This document shows, in pieces, positions 18,507 to 27,456 of a stretch of DNA of 64,000 nt. Every line of letters starts with the position of its first letter. Positions within the stretch are counted from its first letter, which is position 1. The notes beneath the pieces are model-generated. The model did not search any database. It was not told the origin of the DNA and worked only from the letters and a program-made list of their open reading frames with translations. A program made the translations under genes and the position numbers. Source of the DNA: Xanthobacter dioxanivorans (GTDB lineage Bacteria; Pseudomonadota; Alphaproteobacteria; Rhizobiales; Xanthobacteraceae); contig NZ_CP063362.1 of the NCBI RefSeq assembly GCF_016807805.1, forward strand, positions 2,221,001-2,285,000. Reading direction: 5' to 3'.

Positions 18507-19295
18507 TCATTCAGAAGCCACCGCCGTCGAGGGATCGACGTAGATCAGGTGAGAGATGGCATGCCCGCGCTTCACGCGGTGCAGCAGAAATGCAGGGGGA
18601 TCCAACAGCGCGCGGATCACGTCCGTGCGGTTGAAATCTGGAACGATCTGGTGCGCCACCGAGGGGGCGATATTGCATATGGTGTTGGCGAAGCGCGCCT
18701 GGATGTTCCGGTGCACGTGACCACACAGAACACGCTCCACCTCGGGATGATCGAGCAGCATTCGTTCCAGCTCCGCCGCGCCTTGCTGGAGACGAATGCT
18801 GTCCATCTTCGCAATGCCGCAATCCAGCGGCGGGTGATGCATGAAAAGCAGGGCGCAGTCGCCGGTGCCGGCGTCGAGGGCCTGGGCGAGAAAGCCCAAG
18901 CCCTCCGGGTCGAGCCGTCCGTGGGGCTGATCCTCGACGAGGGTGTCGAGGCCAATCAAGCGCACGCCGCCCAGGTCGGCGGCGACATGCAGGGGCCCGG
19001 CTTCCGGCAGCGACTGCCGGCGAGACCAGACCTGCCGGAACGCGTCCCGCCTGTCATGGTTGCCGGGAACGGCGTAGAGCGGCATGGGCAACCGGGCGAG
19101 CTCGCGCTCAAGCGCCGCATACTCTTCCGGCAGGCCATGCTCCGTGAGGTCGCCGGTGATGATCACCGCATCGGGCGATGGTTCCAGGCGCAGGACCGCA
19201 TCGATCGCGCGCCGCGCCATATGCGCCGTATCGACACGGCCGCCGAACAGCGGTGTGAGCGAGAAATGCAGGTCGGACAGCTGGGCGATCAACAT
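18507..19295 (-). CDS. Class III cyclic-nucleotide/glycerophosphodiester-type metallophosphoesterase
   Basis: 262 residues with the full calcineurin-like motif set: SDLHF (residues 7-11), GDLTEHG (48-54), GNHDRR (80-85), FMHHPP and LCGHVHRN. This arrangement is that of CpdA/GpdQ-type phosphodiesterases with two metals. The stop of this gene is followed by the Na/Pi gene, and upstream, 15 bases away, lies the ATP-binding gene of the phosphonate-type importer. The most economical role is cleaving an imported phosphodiester to release usable phosphate (inference). Cyclic nucleotide hydrolysis cannot be excluded. Confidence 0.87.
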   Translation of the reverse strand: MLIAQLSDLHFSLTPLFGGRVDTAHMARRAIDAVLRLEPSPDAVIITGDLTEHGLPEEYAALERELARLPMPLYAVPGNHDRRDAFRQVWSRRQSLPEAGPLHVAADLGGVRLIGLDTLVEDQPHGRLDPEGLGFLAQALDAGTGDCALLFMHHPPLDCGIAKMDSIRLQQGAAELERMLLDHPEVERVLCGHVHRNIQARFANTICNIAPSVAHQIVPDFNRTDVIRALLDPPAFLLHRVKRGHAISHLIYVDPSTAVASE

Positions 19296-19310
19296 GCGAC
19301 ATTCATTTCG

Positions 19311-20108
19311 CTACGCCGGTTCACCGTAAATGCCGTTGATCTGCTCGGCGCTGATATTCTCGGTCCTGTCATCGAGAACGAGCTTGCCCTTGCGCATGGC
19401 GACGATGCGGTCGGCATAATGCAGGGCGAGGTCGGTCTGATGCAGGCTGCACAGCACGCCGATGCCGCGCTCACGGGCAATCTCGTGAAGAACCCTCAGC
19501 ACGTTGGAGGCAGAAGCCGGGTCAAGGCTCGCCACCGGCTCATCGGCGAGAACAAGGCGGCTTTGCTGGGTCAGGACGCGCGCAATCGCAACACGCTGCT
19601 GCTGACCGCCCGAGAGCGAATCGGCCCGCTGATAAGCCTTGTCGAGCAGGCCGACGCGGTCCAGCGCCGCCAGCGCGATCTGGCGATCGGCCATGGAGAA
19701 CTGCCGCAGAAGCACGCGCCAGGTCGACACATGTCCGAGGCGCCCGGACAGCGTGTTGTCGAGCGCGGTCAGGCGGGGGATCAGGTTGAACTGCTGGAAG
19801 ATCAGCCCGATGGCGCGCCGCTGCTCCCGCAACGCGCGCCGATCCAGGCTCCCCACGTCCTGGCCAAGCACCGTGACATGGCCGGCATCCACCTCCGCCA
19901 GACGCGAGATGCAGCGGAAGATGGTCGACTTGCCCGCACCGCTCGGGCCGAGCAGAGCGACGACCTCGCCGGGGTTGATCGAGAAGCTGACATTATCCAG
20001 CGCGATGACGGAATTGAAGGCCTTGGTCACGCCGCTGAGCCGCAGGACAGGCCGCGTCGCCGGGGTGCTCTCGGCTTTCATCGCTTTCAGAAGGGGCATC
20101 ACGGTCAT
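19311..20108 (-). CDS. phnC: Phosphonate-type ABC transporter ATP-binding protein (PhnC-like)
   Basis: 265 residues from the ATG at 20108, which overlaps the stop of the permease gene in an ATGA junction. The open frame continues to 20741, but this is the permease in another frame. Walker A is GPSGAGKST, Q-loop LIFQQFNLIPRLTAL, signature LSGGQQQRVAIARVL and Walker B RLVLADEPVASLDP, followed by the switch His in CSLHQTDLAL. The sequence between Q-loop and signature is PhnC-like. It energises uptake with the downstream-encoded phosphoesterase in the same transcription unit. Confidence 0.9.
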   Translation of the reverse strand: MTVMPLLKAMKAESTPATRPVLRLSGVTKAFNSVIALDNVSFSINPGEVVALLGPSGAGKSTIFRCISRLAEVDAGHVTVLGQDVGSLDRRALREQRRAIGLIFQQFNLIPRLTALDNTLSGRLGHVSTWRVLLRQFSMADRQIALAALDRVGLLDKAYQRADSLSGGQQQRVAIARVLTQQSRLVLADEPVASLDPASASNVLRVLHEIARERGIGVLCSLHQTDLALHYADRIVAMRKGKLVLDDRTENISAEQINGIYGEPA

Positions 20109-20938
20109 GCCAGCCTCCGACGCAGCCAGGCGCTGAACTGATCGATGATTGTGACCATGATGAGCATGATGATCGTGACGGTGAGCAGCTTCGGGAAGTC
20201 GAGCAGATCGATGGCGGCCTTGATCTCGATGCCGATGCCGCCGGCGCCGACGATGCCGAGGATCGTCGAGGTGCGCACGTTTGCCTCCCAGACGTAGAGC
20301 GAGACCGACGTGAGGTTCGGCAAGACCGATGGGAGCAGTGCATAGGAGACGATCTTGGTGCGGTTCGCCCCCGTCATGGCCGCGGCCTCCAGCGGCGCCT
20401 TTGGCATGGTCTCGATGACCTCGCTGTTCAGCTTGGCGATCACGCCGAGCGAATGCACGATCATGCCGAGCACGCCGGCGAATGGCCCAAGCCCGACCGC
20501 CGCGACGAAGAGCAGGGCGAACACGATCGTGTCCACGCCGCGGAAGCAGTTCACGAGCATCCGCACCGGCACCGACAGGATCGGCGACGGCGTGATGTTG
20601 CGCGCGATGAAGATGGAGAGTGGGAAGGCGAACACGGTGGCGAAGACCGTCGCAACCGTCGCGATGGCGACGGTTTCGGCGGCTCGATACCAGTAGACAT
20701 CGAGGTCGTTGAGGTAGGGTGGCCAGGATTTCGCGGCCCATGTGGCCAGTCTGGGTAGCCCGGCCACAAGCGCCGCGGGGTCGACCTCGGCGAGTTTCAG
20801 GCAGATGCCGAAGAGAACGACAATCACCGCCGCCAGCGCAAAGCGCAGCAGAGCCACGGGCGAGGTCAGGGAAATGCGTGGTTCGATATACAGTCCCGCA
20901 TCGCCACGAATGGGCGGGGTTCGTTCAAGTTGCCACAT
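20105..20938 (-). CDS. phnE: Phosphonate-type ABC transporter permease (PhnE-like)
   Basis: 277 residues with about six hydrophobic segments. The first is near residues 28-48 and the EAA-type coupling loop (EVIETMPKAPLEAAAMTGANRTKIV) lies near residue 160. The IFIARNITPSP and LGIVGAGGIGIEI blocks are typical of PhnE permeases of the BPD type. It is translationally coupled to the ATPase gene and separated from the binding-protein gene by a strong hairpin. Complete in length. Confidence 0.9.
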   Translation of the reverse strand: MWQLERTPPIRGDAGLYIEPRISLTSPVALLRFALAAVIVVLFGICLKLAEVDPAALVAGLPRLATWAAKSWPPYLNDLDVYWYRAAETVAIATVATVFATVFAFPLSIFIARNITPSPILSVPVRMLVNCFRGVDTIVFALLFVAAVGLGPFAGVLGMIVHSLGVIAKLNSEVIETMPKAPLEAAAMTGANRTKIVSYALLPSVLPNLTSVSLYVWEANVRTSTILGIVGAGGIGIEIKAAIDLLDFPKLLTVTIIMLIMVTIIDQFSAWLRRRLA

Positions 20939-20961
20939 GGGATATCCAATCTAGCCATGCC

Positions 20962-20995
20962 TGTAGTTGGAGCGGAACATCCCGCTCCAACTACA
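20962..20995 (-). terminator. Intercistronic hairpin between binding-protein and permease genes
   Basis: A perfect 14-bp stem (TGTAGTTGGAGCGG pairing with CCGCTCCAACTACA, loop of six) begins 9 bases after the binding-protein stop codon. No U-run follows, so it is more likely a 3'-end stabiliser or attenuator than a full Rho-independent terminator. Such hairpins often raise the level of the binding protein over the membrane subunits. Confidence 0.6.
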
Positions 20996-21003
20996 ATTCC
21001 ACC

Positions 21004-21864
21004 TCAGCTTCTCAGAACACCGAGGTCGCGGCCCATCTTCTCGAGGATCTCGTAAGGTTCATGGGTGGTCGAGCGATAGCCGGTGTACGGATAGGGCAAT
21101 ATGCGCAACTCCTCCGCCGTGAGGCTGTTGAACGCCGCCTGGAGCTGGAGCGCCGTCTCCTCGTCCATGCTCTTGCGCACGACGATAGGCTCGTTGGGCA
21201 GGGGAACGGACTGCCACACGATCTTGTTGGAATCGGGCTTCATCAGCCCGTTCTTGATCATGGTGTTGCGGTGAATATCCCATCCGGTGGCGAGATCGAC
21301 CTGACCATTGATGGTGGCCATCTCCGCGGCGGCGGCTGATGCGCCTTCGGCATATTTGCCGAAGAATGTCTTCGGCTCGATGCCGAGGGAGCGGAAGTAA
21401 TGGGTCGGCACCATCCATCCGGTGGTCGAGCCGGTGTCCAGCATCTGCATGGACATGCCCTTGGCGTCCTCCGGGAATTTTTCGAGCTTCAGATCGGGAC
21501 GCGCAACGATGAGCCCGTGATAGGTCGGCTTGCCCTCGACCAGCATCACATTGATGACGCGCGTGCCCGAGCTGTTGCGCGCCAGCACATAGCCCCAGGG
21601 CCCGAGCTGGGCGAGGTCCGCCTGCTCGCTGCCGATCGCCACCGACACGCCGGCCCAGTCATTGGCCACCGTCAGGTGCAGGTCGGCGCCGATGCGATCG
21701 CACACCATGCGATACAGCGGCTCCCACACCTTCCGCGTCTCCGCCTGTGTCGGCTGGGACGGCGCGAGGGCGACCTTGATGGTCTTGCGCGTCTGGGCGC
21801 GCAGGATCGCCGGTGCGAAAACGGCTCCCGCGGCACCGAGGAGTACTGATCGGCGGTGAATCAT
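21004..21864 (-). CDS. phnD: Phosphonate-type ABC transporter substrate-binding protein (PhnD-like)
   Basis: 286 residues with a Tat-like leader (HRRSVLLGAAGAVFAPAILRAQ, twin Arg at residues 3-5 region). The body follows the PhnD/PtxB fold: VALAPSQPTQ, then GSEQADLAQLGPWGYVLA, the STTGWMVPTHYF block at the ligand cleft and DLATGWDIHRNTM. First gene of the minus-strand import operon. PhnD-like proteins bind phosphonates, phosphite or phosphate esters; with a phosphodiesterase and HAD enzyme nearby and no C-P lyase, an organophosphate ester is as likely as a true phosphonate. Confidence 0.88.
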   Translation of the reverse strand: MIHRRSVLLGAAGAVFAPAILRAQTRKTIKVALAPSQPTQAETRKVWEPLYRMVCDRIGADLHLTVANDWAGVSVAIGSEQADLAQLGPWGYVLARNSSGTRVINVMLVEGKPTYHGLIVARPDLKLEKFPEDAKGMSMQMLDTGSTTGWMVPTHYFRSLGIEPKTFFGKYAEGASAAAAEMATINGQVDLATGWDIHRNTMIKNGLMKPDSNKIVWQSVPLPNEPIVVRKSMDEETALQLQAAFNSLTAEELRILPYPYTGYRSTTHEPYEILEKMGRDLGVLRS

Positions 21865-22066
21865 GGGTCACTTCCTTCGTGAGCAGACGACATCGTATGG
21901 GTTGCCGCCAGCGTCTGGAGCAGCGTGGATTTATCAATATTCAGTGACATTCAGATTGCGGTGAGACAAGCTCAAAGAGTATGCATTGTTCAGTGATTTT
22001 GCCGGTGAATTGAGCTTTAATCAATTTCCGGGTCCTGCTATTGAGCCGACCAGATACGAGGTGCCG

Positions 22067-22840
22067 ATGCAGAACCTGATTTCAACCGCCGCGCGCGGCC
22101 GGCTTGCGGATGTCGCGAGCGCGCGCGCCACGCTACATGCCGCGCGCGCGGTGCTTTTCGACCTGGATGGCACCCTCATCCGAACCGACGAAGTGATTGA
22201 CGGTGCCCGGGACATCCTGTCCGCCTTCGGTGATCGCGCCATGATCTTGTCGAACAATTCCTCGGAGACCGAGGAGGCGCTGTCGGAGCGGCTGGCGCGA
22301 TCGGGGCTTGAGGTCGCCTCCAGGCGCATTGTGCTGGCGGGCGTGGAAACCGTGCGCATCACCGCATCGCGTTGGCCGCGCGCGCGCGCGATGATGCTCG
22401 CGAGCGACAAGATGGTCGCCCTGGCGCGCACCCTGTGCCTGACCGTCACCGACGATGCGCCCGATGTCGTCCTTGTCGCCCGGACGACCGCGTTCGACTA
22501 CGAGATGCTGACGCGAGCGGCCAACGCGGTTCGCTCCGGCGCGGCCTTCATCGTGGCCAACCCGGATTTGCGCCACCCCGGCGCCGCCGGGCGTCTCGTC
22601 CCCGAGACCGGGGCGCTCGCCGCTGCCATCGCCGCGGCGTCGGGACACGAGCCGACCTATGTCTTCGGCAAGCCGCAGCCTGAGCTTTTCCACGCGGCGC
22701 TGGCGCGTCTCGGCCTCGCTCCCGATCAGGTGGTCATGGTGGGAGACAATCCCACCACCGACGGCGCGGGGGCAAGCCGGCTGGGCATTCCCCATATTCT
22801 CCTGAGCGAAGAACTCCCGCTTCGCGCGCTCGTCGCATGA
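22067..22840 (+). CDS. HAD-IIA family hydrolase (NagD/AraL-like phosphatase)
   Basis: About 257 residues from the ATG at 22067 (MQNLISTAARG); the frame opens at 21986 without a good start. HAD motif I is FDLDGTLIRTD, motif II ILSNNSSETEE, and motifs III/IV appear as VFGKPQPELF and MVGDNPTTDGAGA. This subclass has a C2A cap and dephosphorylates small sugar or nucleotide phosphates. It is transcribed divergently from the importer operon, and the RpiR regulator converges on it from the other side. It likely finishes release of phosphate from the imported compound (inference). Confidence 0.85.
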   Translation: MQNLISTAARGRLADVASARATLHAARAVLFDLDGTLIRTDEVIDGARDILSAFGDRAMILSNNSSETEEALSERLARSGLEVASRRIVLAGVETVRITASRWPRARAMMLASDKMVALARTLCLTVTDDAPDVVLVARTTAFDYEMLTRAANAVRSGAAFIVANPDLRHPGAAGRLVPETGALAAAIAAASGHEPTYVFGKPQPELFHAALARLGLAPDQVVMVGDNPTTDGAGASRLGIPHILLSEELPLRALVA

Positions 22841-22860
22841 GCCCGCCAGAGGCGCGGCAC

Positions 22861-23730
22861 CTATTTCTCCGCCGAGGGGCGCGTTCGCTTGGTGGCGAGC
22901 ACGTCATACGATTTCTGGATCGCGGCAAGGGAGGTTTCCCAGCGCGCGAGCGCGAGGCGTGCATAGAGCACGTCGATCACGAACAATTCCGCGATCCGGC
23001 TCGAAAGCGCCTCCATGCGATACTTCGTTTCCTGCGCGGCCGTGTACAGCACCACGTCGCAGTGCTGCTGGAGCGGTGATTTGCCGTAGTTGGTGATGCA
23101 GATGGTATGAGCGCCTGCCTCCTTCGCGAGGCGGGTGGCTTCGAGGGTCTCGTGCGTGCGGCCCGAATGCGAGATCGTCACCGTCGCCACACGCGGGCCG
23201 GTGAATGCGGCGCTGACGGCCTGGCCGTGCGAGTCGGTGACCGCCTTGGTCGAAAGGCCGAGCCTCAGAAAGCGATAGGCCGCATCCTCGGCAATGGGCG
23301 CGGATGTGCCGATGCCGTAGAATTCGATGCGCTCGGCCGCCGCGAGGTACGTCGCCGCCCGGTCAATCTCCGCCGTATCCAGAACCTTGGCAGTGTCTTC
23401 CAGGGCCACCGCATGGCTGGCGGTAAACTTCGCCACCACATCGGAGGTGCTGTCCCCTGGCGTGATCGCCTCATGCAGGAGCGCGCGTGAGATCGCGATT
23501 TCCTGGGCGACGGCGATCTTCAGTTCGGCAAATCCCCGGGCGCCGATCTGCTGGCAGAGGCCGATCACCGAGCCCTCGCTGGCCTGCACCGCCGCCGCGA
23601 TCTCGCTCGCCGACATCTCAAGGACGCGACTGGGCTTCTCGACCATGAAGGTCGCGATCCGTCGGGCGGTCGGTGGAAACTCCTCCAACATGGCCTTCAG
23701 GCGAGCGAGAGGAAATTCAAGCAGGGACAT
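22861..23730 (-). CDS. MurR/RpiR family transcriptional regulator
   Basis: 289 residues: an N-terminal RpiR-type helix-turn-helix (residues about 5-80, with PTARRIATFMVEKPSRVLEMSASEIAAAVQASEGSVIGLCQQIG) and a C-terminal SIS sugar-phosphate isomerase fold (RIEFYGIGTSAPIAEDAAYRFLRLG, then VTISHSGRTHETLEATRLAKEAGA). The SIS fold normally senses a phosphosugar. Its end faces the HAD phosphatase gene with 20 bases between them, so it is a candidate regulator of the phosphorus cluster. Confidence 0.9.
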   Translation of the reverse strand: MSLLEFPLARLKAMLEEFPPTARRIATFMVEKPSRVLEMSASEIAAAVQASEGSVIGLCQQIGARGFAELKIAVAQEIAISRALLHEAITPGDSTSDVVAKFTASHAVALEDTAKVLDTAEIDRAATYLAAAERIEFYGIGTSAPIAEDAAYRFLRLGLSTKAVTDSHGQAVSAAFTGPRVATVTISHSGRTHETLEATRLAKEAGAHTICITNYGKSPLQQHCDVVLYTAAQETKYRMEALSSRIAELFVIDVLYARLALARWETSLAAIQKSYDVLATKRTRPSAEK

Positions 23731-24222
23731 GCGAACAATCCATAGCGACGGCCGGCGGTAATGCAGAGTTGGTCAGCCCCGCACCTGCCGTCTACTTTCA
23801 CCGGGCGCGTTTGGGAAGCAGTTCGGAGGCCGCTTCTGCCTGATTTATGTGCGTCGGAGCCGCAATGCCCGCCGTCGCACGGTGCAGGAGGGGTGTGGCC
23901 CCCGGTGGCGGCGTTTTGCGTTCCGTCCGCCCCCGTCATCGGCCCGGCCCGCGGGCGCCGTCCCGGTTGACGCTGCGCCCTGGAGGCGAGCCCGGTCCCT
24001 CTCTCGCCTCGGTGAAAGGCGCGCGCCGGCGGCCTCGACCCAAGGTGGTCCGCCCGGACGTCCGCTTTCCATGCTCCGTGCCGAAAAGCCCGGCTGATCT
24101 GCAACGCCTCGCGTGCGCGGGAGGCCAGCATTCAACCGTGCGCGGGGAGCCGGCCAGGTTCGCTTACTCCGCGCACGGTCCCCGAAGCGGGTGAGCCCGC
24201 CTTGCCTTGTCGGCCGCGTCTT
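23731..24222. other. Non-coding gap with a long inverted repeat
   Basis: About 490 bases between the RpiR regulator start and the gamma-glutamyltransferase-like gene end. No recognisable gene. It contains an exact 11-bp inverted repeat (24135-24145 and 24169-24179, arms ACCGTGCGCGG and CCGCGCACGGT, 23-base loop) about 44 bases past the transferase stop, possibly a weak terminator. The rest is GC-rich and should hold the regulator's promoter. Confidence 0.45.
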
Positions 24223-25701
24223 CTACAGCGCGGCGCTCCAGGTATCGCGCCGCCAGTCGGCGACAGCGAAGGGGAAGGCCTGTGATAACCCCGCGCACAC
24301 GACCGCCCCGAAACGTGTGTCTCCCGCAGGTGTCCGGATGACCTTGTGGCCGAGCCTCTCCAGATCCGCCGCGGCGACATGATCGCCCTCCACCAGAAGG
24401 CGCCCGTCCTCGCTCCGCCAGCGCATGCGATCGAGGGCGGCGGGCAGGTCGAGGCCGTCCTCGAACAGGCCGGTGAGGATTTGCAGCAGCGTCTGTACCT
24501 GACCGTCAGCCCCAGGGGTCGCGAGGCCGAAACAGGCATTGCCGCTCTCCACCAGGATCGGGGCGAGCGTGTGGACCGGAATCGCATCCGGCCGCGCCGC
24601 GTTCGGCCCTTCGGTAAAGCCGGCCGCGCGGTTGTTCAGCACGAAACCACCCTCCGGAACGTAGATGGCCGAGCCGAAGTCGTCGAAGACCGAGACAAGC
24701 GACGACACCACCATGCCCTCGGCGTCGGCGGTGGCGACACCCGCGGTGTGAAGGTAGCTGCGGGGCCCGCCGCGCAGGCTGGCGCGCGCGAGATCGACGG
24801 ACAGCGGCTCGGCCAGCAGGGCCATTCCCTGCGCGGCCCGATCGCGAAACGCGAACGAGGCCTGGGTCAGCTCGATCAGCGCGTGCTGTCTCGCTCGGGC
24901 CGGGGGCGCGAGCCCGGCATAGGCGTTTAAGGCCATCAGCAGCAGCACGCCCTGGGACATGGGCGGCTGAACGTGAATGCGCACGCCGTTCCATTCCAGG
25001 GATAGCGGCTGCGCCACCACGCTCTTATGAGCCGCGATGTCCCGGGCATGGAGCGTGCCCCCTCTGGCCTGCACGGCGGCGCTCATGGCGTCGGCAGGAA
25101 GTCCCTCATAGAACCAGGCGGCGCCGTGCTCTCCGATCGCCCGGAGTGTCTCCGCAAGGACCGGCTGAAGCAGAAGCGTGTCCGCCTGCGCATCGAAGAA
25201 GGGCCAATGTTCCGCCCCGCCGCGGGCGAGGCGCGCTTTCTGCGCCGCCACCGCCCGTGCGGTCTCTGGCCGGACGGGCACGCCGGTGGCGGCAAGGCGC
25301 ATGGCCGGGACCAGCGACCGCCCGAGAGGAAGTCGGCCAAAGCGGCGCGCCAGCTCCGTCCATCCCATGACGAGCCCGGGTACGGTCACGGCGCTGCCGT
25401 CGTCGGCGACCTGACCTGAAAAGGAGGCCGATGACGCGCCGGCGGCGTTCACCGCCGTCACGCGGCCGTCCGGTGCGCGCACCAGAAAGAAGCCGTCGCC
25501 GCCGAGCCCGGCGGCCTCGGGCATCAGAACCGCGATGACGGCCTGGGCGGCAATGGCCGCATCCGCTGCGTTGCCGCGCTGCGCCAGCACCTCCTGAGCC
25601 GCCGAGGTGGCCAGCGGATGGGCCGCGGAGACCGCCGCCGTCGTGCCCCTGAGTGCCGGACGGATGCGGGAGGAATAGGAATCCGGAAGCAGGACGGTCA
25701 T
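24223..25701 (-). CDS. Gamma-glutamyltransferase family protein
   Basis: About 492 residues. The ATG at 25701 has an AGGAA box 8 bases upstream; a GTG at 25722 overlapping the previous stop is the alternative. N-terminal blocks AAHPLATSAAQEVLAQRGNAADAAIAAQ and EAAGLGGDGFFLVR are the Ntn-hydrolase large-subunit signature. Toward the small subunit, HTAGVATADAEGMVVSS...FDDFGSAIYVPEGGFVLNNRA carries the candidate catalytic Thr and the VLNN segment. It is slightly short for the family and lacks an obvious signal peptide. It follows the hydantoinase B gene and would feed gamma-glutamyl or 5-oxoproline products into that pathway (inference). Confidence 0.87.
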   Translation of the reverse strand: MTVLLPDSYSSRIRPALRGTTAAVSAAHPLATSAAQEVLAQRGNAADAAIAAQAVIAVLMPEAAGLGGDGFFLVRAPDGRVTAVNAAGASSASFSGQVADDGSAVTVPGLVMGWTELARRFGRLPLGRSLVPAMRLAATGVPVRPETARAVAAQKARLARGGAEHWPFFDAQADTLLLQPVLAETLRAIGEHGAAWFYEGLPADAMSAAVQARGGTLHARDIAAHKSVVAQPLSLEWNGVRIHVQPPMSQGVLLLMALNAYAGLAPPARARQHALIELTQASFAFRDRAAQGMALLAEPLSVDLARASLRGGPRSYLHTAGVATADAEGMVVSSLVSVFDDFGSAIYVPEGGFVLNNRAAGFTEGPNAARPDAIPVHTLAPILVESGNACFGLATPGADGQVQTLLQILTGLFEDGLDLPAALDRMRWRSEDGRLLVEGDHVAAADLERLGHKVIRTPAGDTRFGAVVCAGLSQAFPFAVADWRRDTWSAAL

Positions 25702-25718
25702 GGCGGGTTCCTGTGCGA

Positions 25719-27449
25719 TCACGCGGCGGGCGCCGACCGCAGGGCAACGGTCGCGGCCATATCGACGGCAGGCGGGGCGCCGGCGATGACAACCCCGTAA
25801 TCGCGCCGCGCACCCGCCGGCGTCACCAGCCCGTCGAGCACATCGGCGAGCACTGCCGCGGGCTCCCGCTCGAACGCCGGGCCGAAGCCGCCGCCGCCTG
25901 CCATGACGTGGCGGAACAGGTCGCCCTTATCCAGCGGAACCGGTGCCGTGAACAGCATGGGCAGCGCCCGCACGGTGCCGTTGGAGTACAGCACACTCCG
26001 GCAGGGCGCCCCTTCTCCGCCGCCCGCCAGGCCGTGGGGCGGGAAATCCTGCTTGTCCGCCCGGACCGAAAGGGAGAGGTCATCGGACAGCGCGCGATAT
26101 TCACGCACGAGGCCGAGGCCGCCGCGCAGGCGGCCGGAGCCGGCCGTGTCGGGCACGTAGCCATAACGCTCGATGCGAATGGGATATTCGGCCTCGATCA
26201 TCTCGATGGGCACATTGGACTGGTTGGAGCACATGTGCGGTACGCCCGACTGGCCGTCATGGGCTGCCGTTGCGCCCCATGTGCCCATGACGCATTCCGA
26301 GAACACAAAAGGCTCGCTGCCGCGCCATCCGGCGATGGTGGGCAGGGTGGACCCGCCCGCCCCGTCCGCCGTCACCCGTTCCGGCACCACCTGGGCCAGT
26401 GCGCCGAACAGGCAGTCGGCGATGCGATATCCGGTGATGCCGCGCGCGCCGCACGGCGCGGGATGGACAGCATTGACCAACGTGCCCGCCGGCGCGATGA
26501 CATGTATGGCGCGGGTGAAGCCGTGGCAGTTGGGCACGTCCTCGCTCATGACCGAGCGCAGCGCCGCATATACGTTCGACTTGAGAAAGGAGAGCGGCGC
26601 ATTGATGCCGCCCTTCACCTGCTCGGCCGTGCCGGTCCAGTCCGTGGTCACGTCGCTGCCGGAAATGGTGACCGTCACCTTGAGCACGATGGGCGTGGGA
26701 TGCTCCCCGAGGCCGTCGATCCTGTCCTCGAAGCGATAGACCCCGTCCGGCATCTGCGCGATCTGCAGTCGCGCTATCGCCTCCGCATGATCGTGCAGCG
26801 CCTCGATATAGTGCCGCATGGTGGCGGAGCCGTAGCGCGCGAACAGTTCGCCGTAGCCGCGCATCCCGGCGCGGCAAGCGGCGATCTGCGCCTTCAGGTC
26901 GCCGATCACCTTGTCCGGCACCCGGACATTCGCGCTGACGATCTCCAGGATGGCGGTGTTCTCGACGCCGCCGTCCCAGAGCTTCAGGAACGGAAGGCGC
27001 AGGCCCTCCTGGAAGATCTCGGTGGCGCCGATGGAATTGCTGCCCGCAACGATCCCGCCCACGTCGGCATGATGGGCGATGGTGGTGGCAAAGCCCTCCA
27101 GCGCGCCGTCATGGAAGATGGGGGCAATGATGTAGATATCCGGCAGATGCTGGCCGGAGGCCAGATAGGGATCGTTCGCGATATACAGGTCGCCTTCCCG
27201 GATCCGCCCCTCGAACTGGCCGATCAGATGGCGCATGGCGTCGTAAAAGCTGCCGAGATGCATGGGCGTCGTCAACCCCTGACCGACGATCCGGCCCTCG
27301 GCGTCGCAGATCGCCGTCGAATAGTCCATCGAGTCGCGCACGATCATGGAATGGGCAGAGCGCATCAGAATGAGCGCCATCTCATCCGCCACGGTGCTGA
27401 AGCCGTTGCGGATGATTTCAAGGAGAAGGGAGTCGATGCTCTCGTTCAT
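25719..27449 (-). CDS. Hydantoinase B/oxoprolinase family protein
   Basis: About 576 residues from MNESIDSLLLEI at 27449; the frame opens at 27479 inside the upstream gene. Hallmarks: IIRNGFSTVADEMALILMRSAHS, RDSMDYSTAICDAEGRIVGQG, VGGIVAGSNSIGATEIFQEGLRLP and the C-terminal GGGEGAPCRSV region. HyuB is the partner subunit of ATP-dependent 5-oxoprolinase/N-methylhydantoinase, opening a cyclic amide. The HyuA stop lies 7 bases upstream, so the two are co-translated. Substrate (5-oxoproline, hydantoin or relative) not determinable. Confidence 0.92.
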   Translation of the reverse strand: MNESIDSLLLEIIRNGFSTVADEMALILMRSAHSMIVRDSMDYSTAICDAEGRIVGQGLTTPMHLGSFYDAMRHLIGQFEGRIREGDLYIANDPYLASGQHLPDIYIIAPIFHDGALEGFATTIAHHADVGGIVAGSNSIGATEIFQEGLRLPFLKLWDGGVENTAILEIVSANVRVPDKVIGDLKAQIAACRAGMRGYGELFARYGSATMRHYIEALHDHAEAIARLQIAQMPDGVYRFEDRIDGLGEHPTPIVLKVTVTISGSDVTTDWTGTAEQVKGGINAPLSFLKSNVYAALRSVMSEDVPNCHGFTRAIHVIAPAGTLVNAVHPAPCGARGITGYRIADCLFGALAQVVPERVTADGAGGSTLPTIAGWRGSEPFVFSECVMGTWGATAAHDGQSGVPHMCSNQSNVPIEMIEAEYPIRIERYGYVPDTAGSGRLRGGLGLVREYRALSDDLSLSVRADKQDFPPHGLAGGGEGAPCRSVLYSNGTVRALPMLFTAPVPLDKGDLFRHVMAGGGGFGPAFEREPAAVLADVLDGLVTPAGARRDYGVVIAGAPPAVDMAATVALRSAPAA

Positions 27450-27456
27450 GGCGGCC

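Noticed and set aside
17235..20141. 968-codon open frame on the plus strand
   Set aside because: Lies wholly opposite the Na/Pi, phosphoesterase and ATP-binding genes, has Arg/Gly/His-rich low-complexity content and no motif; it is an antisense shadow of GC-rich genes.
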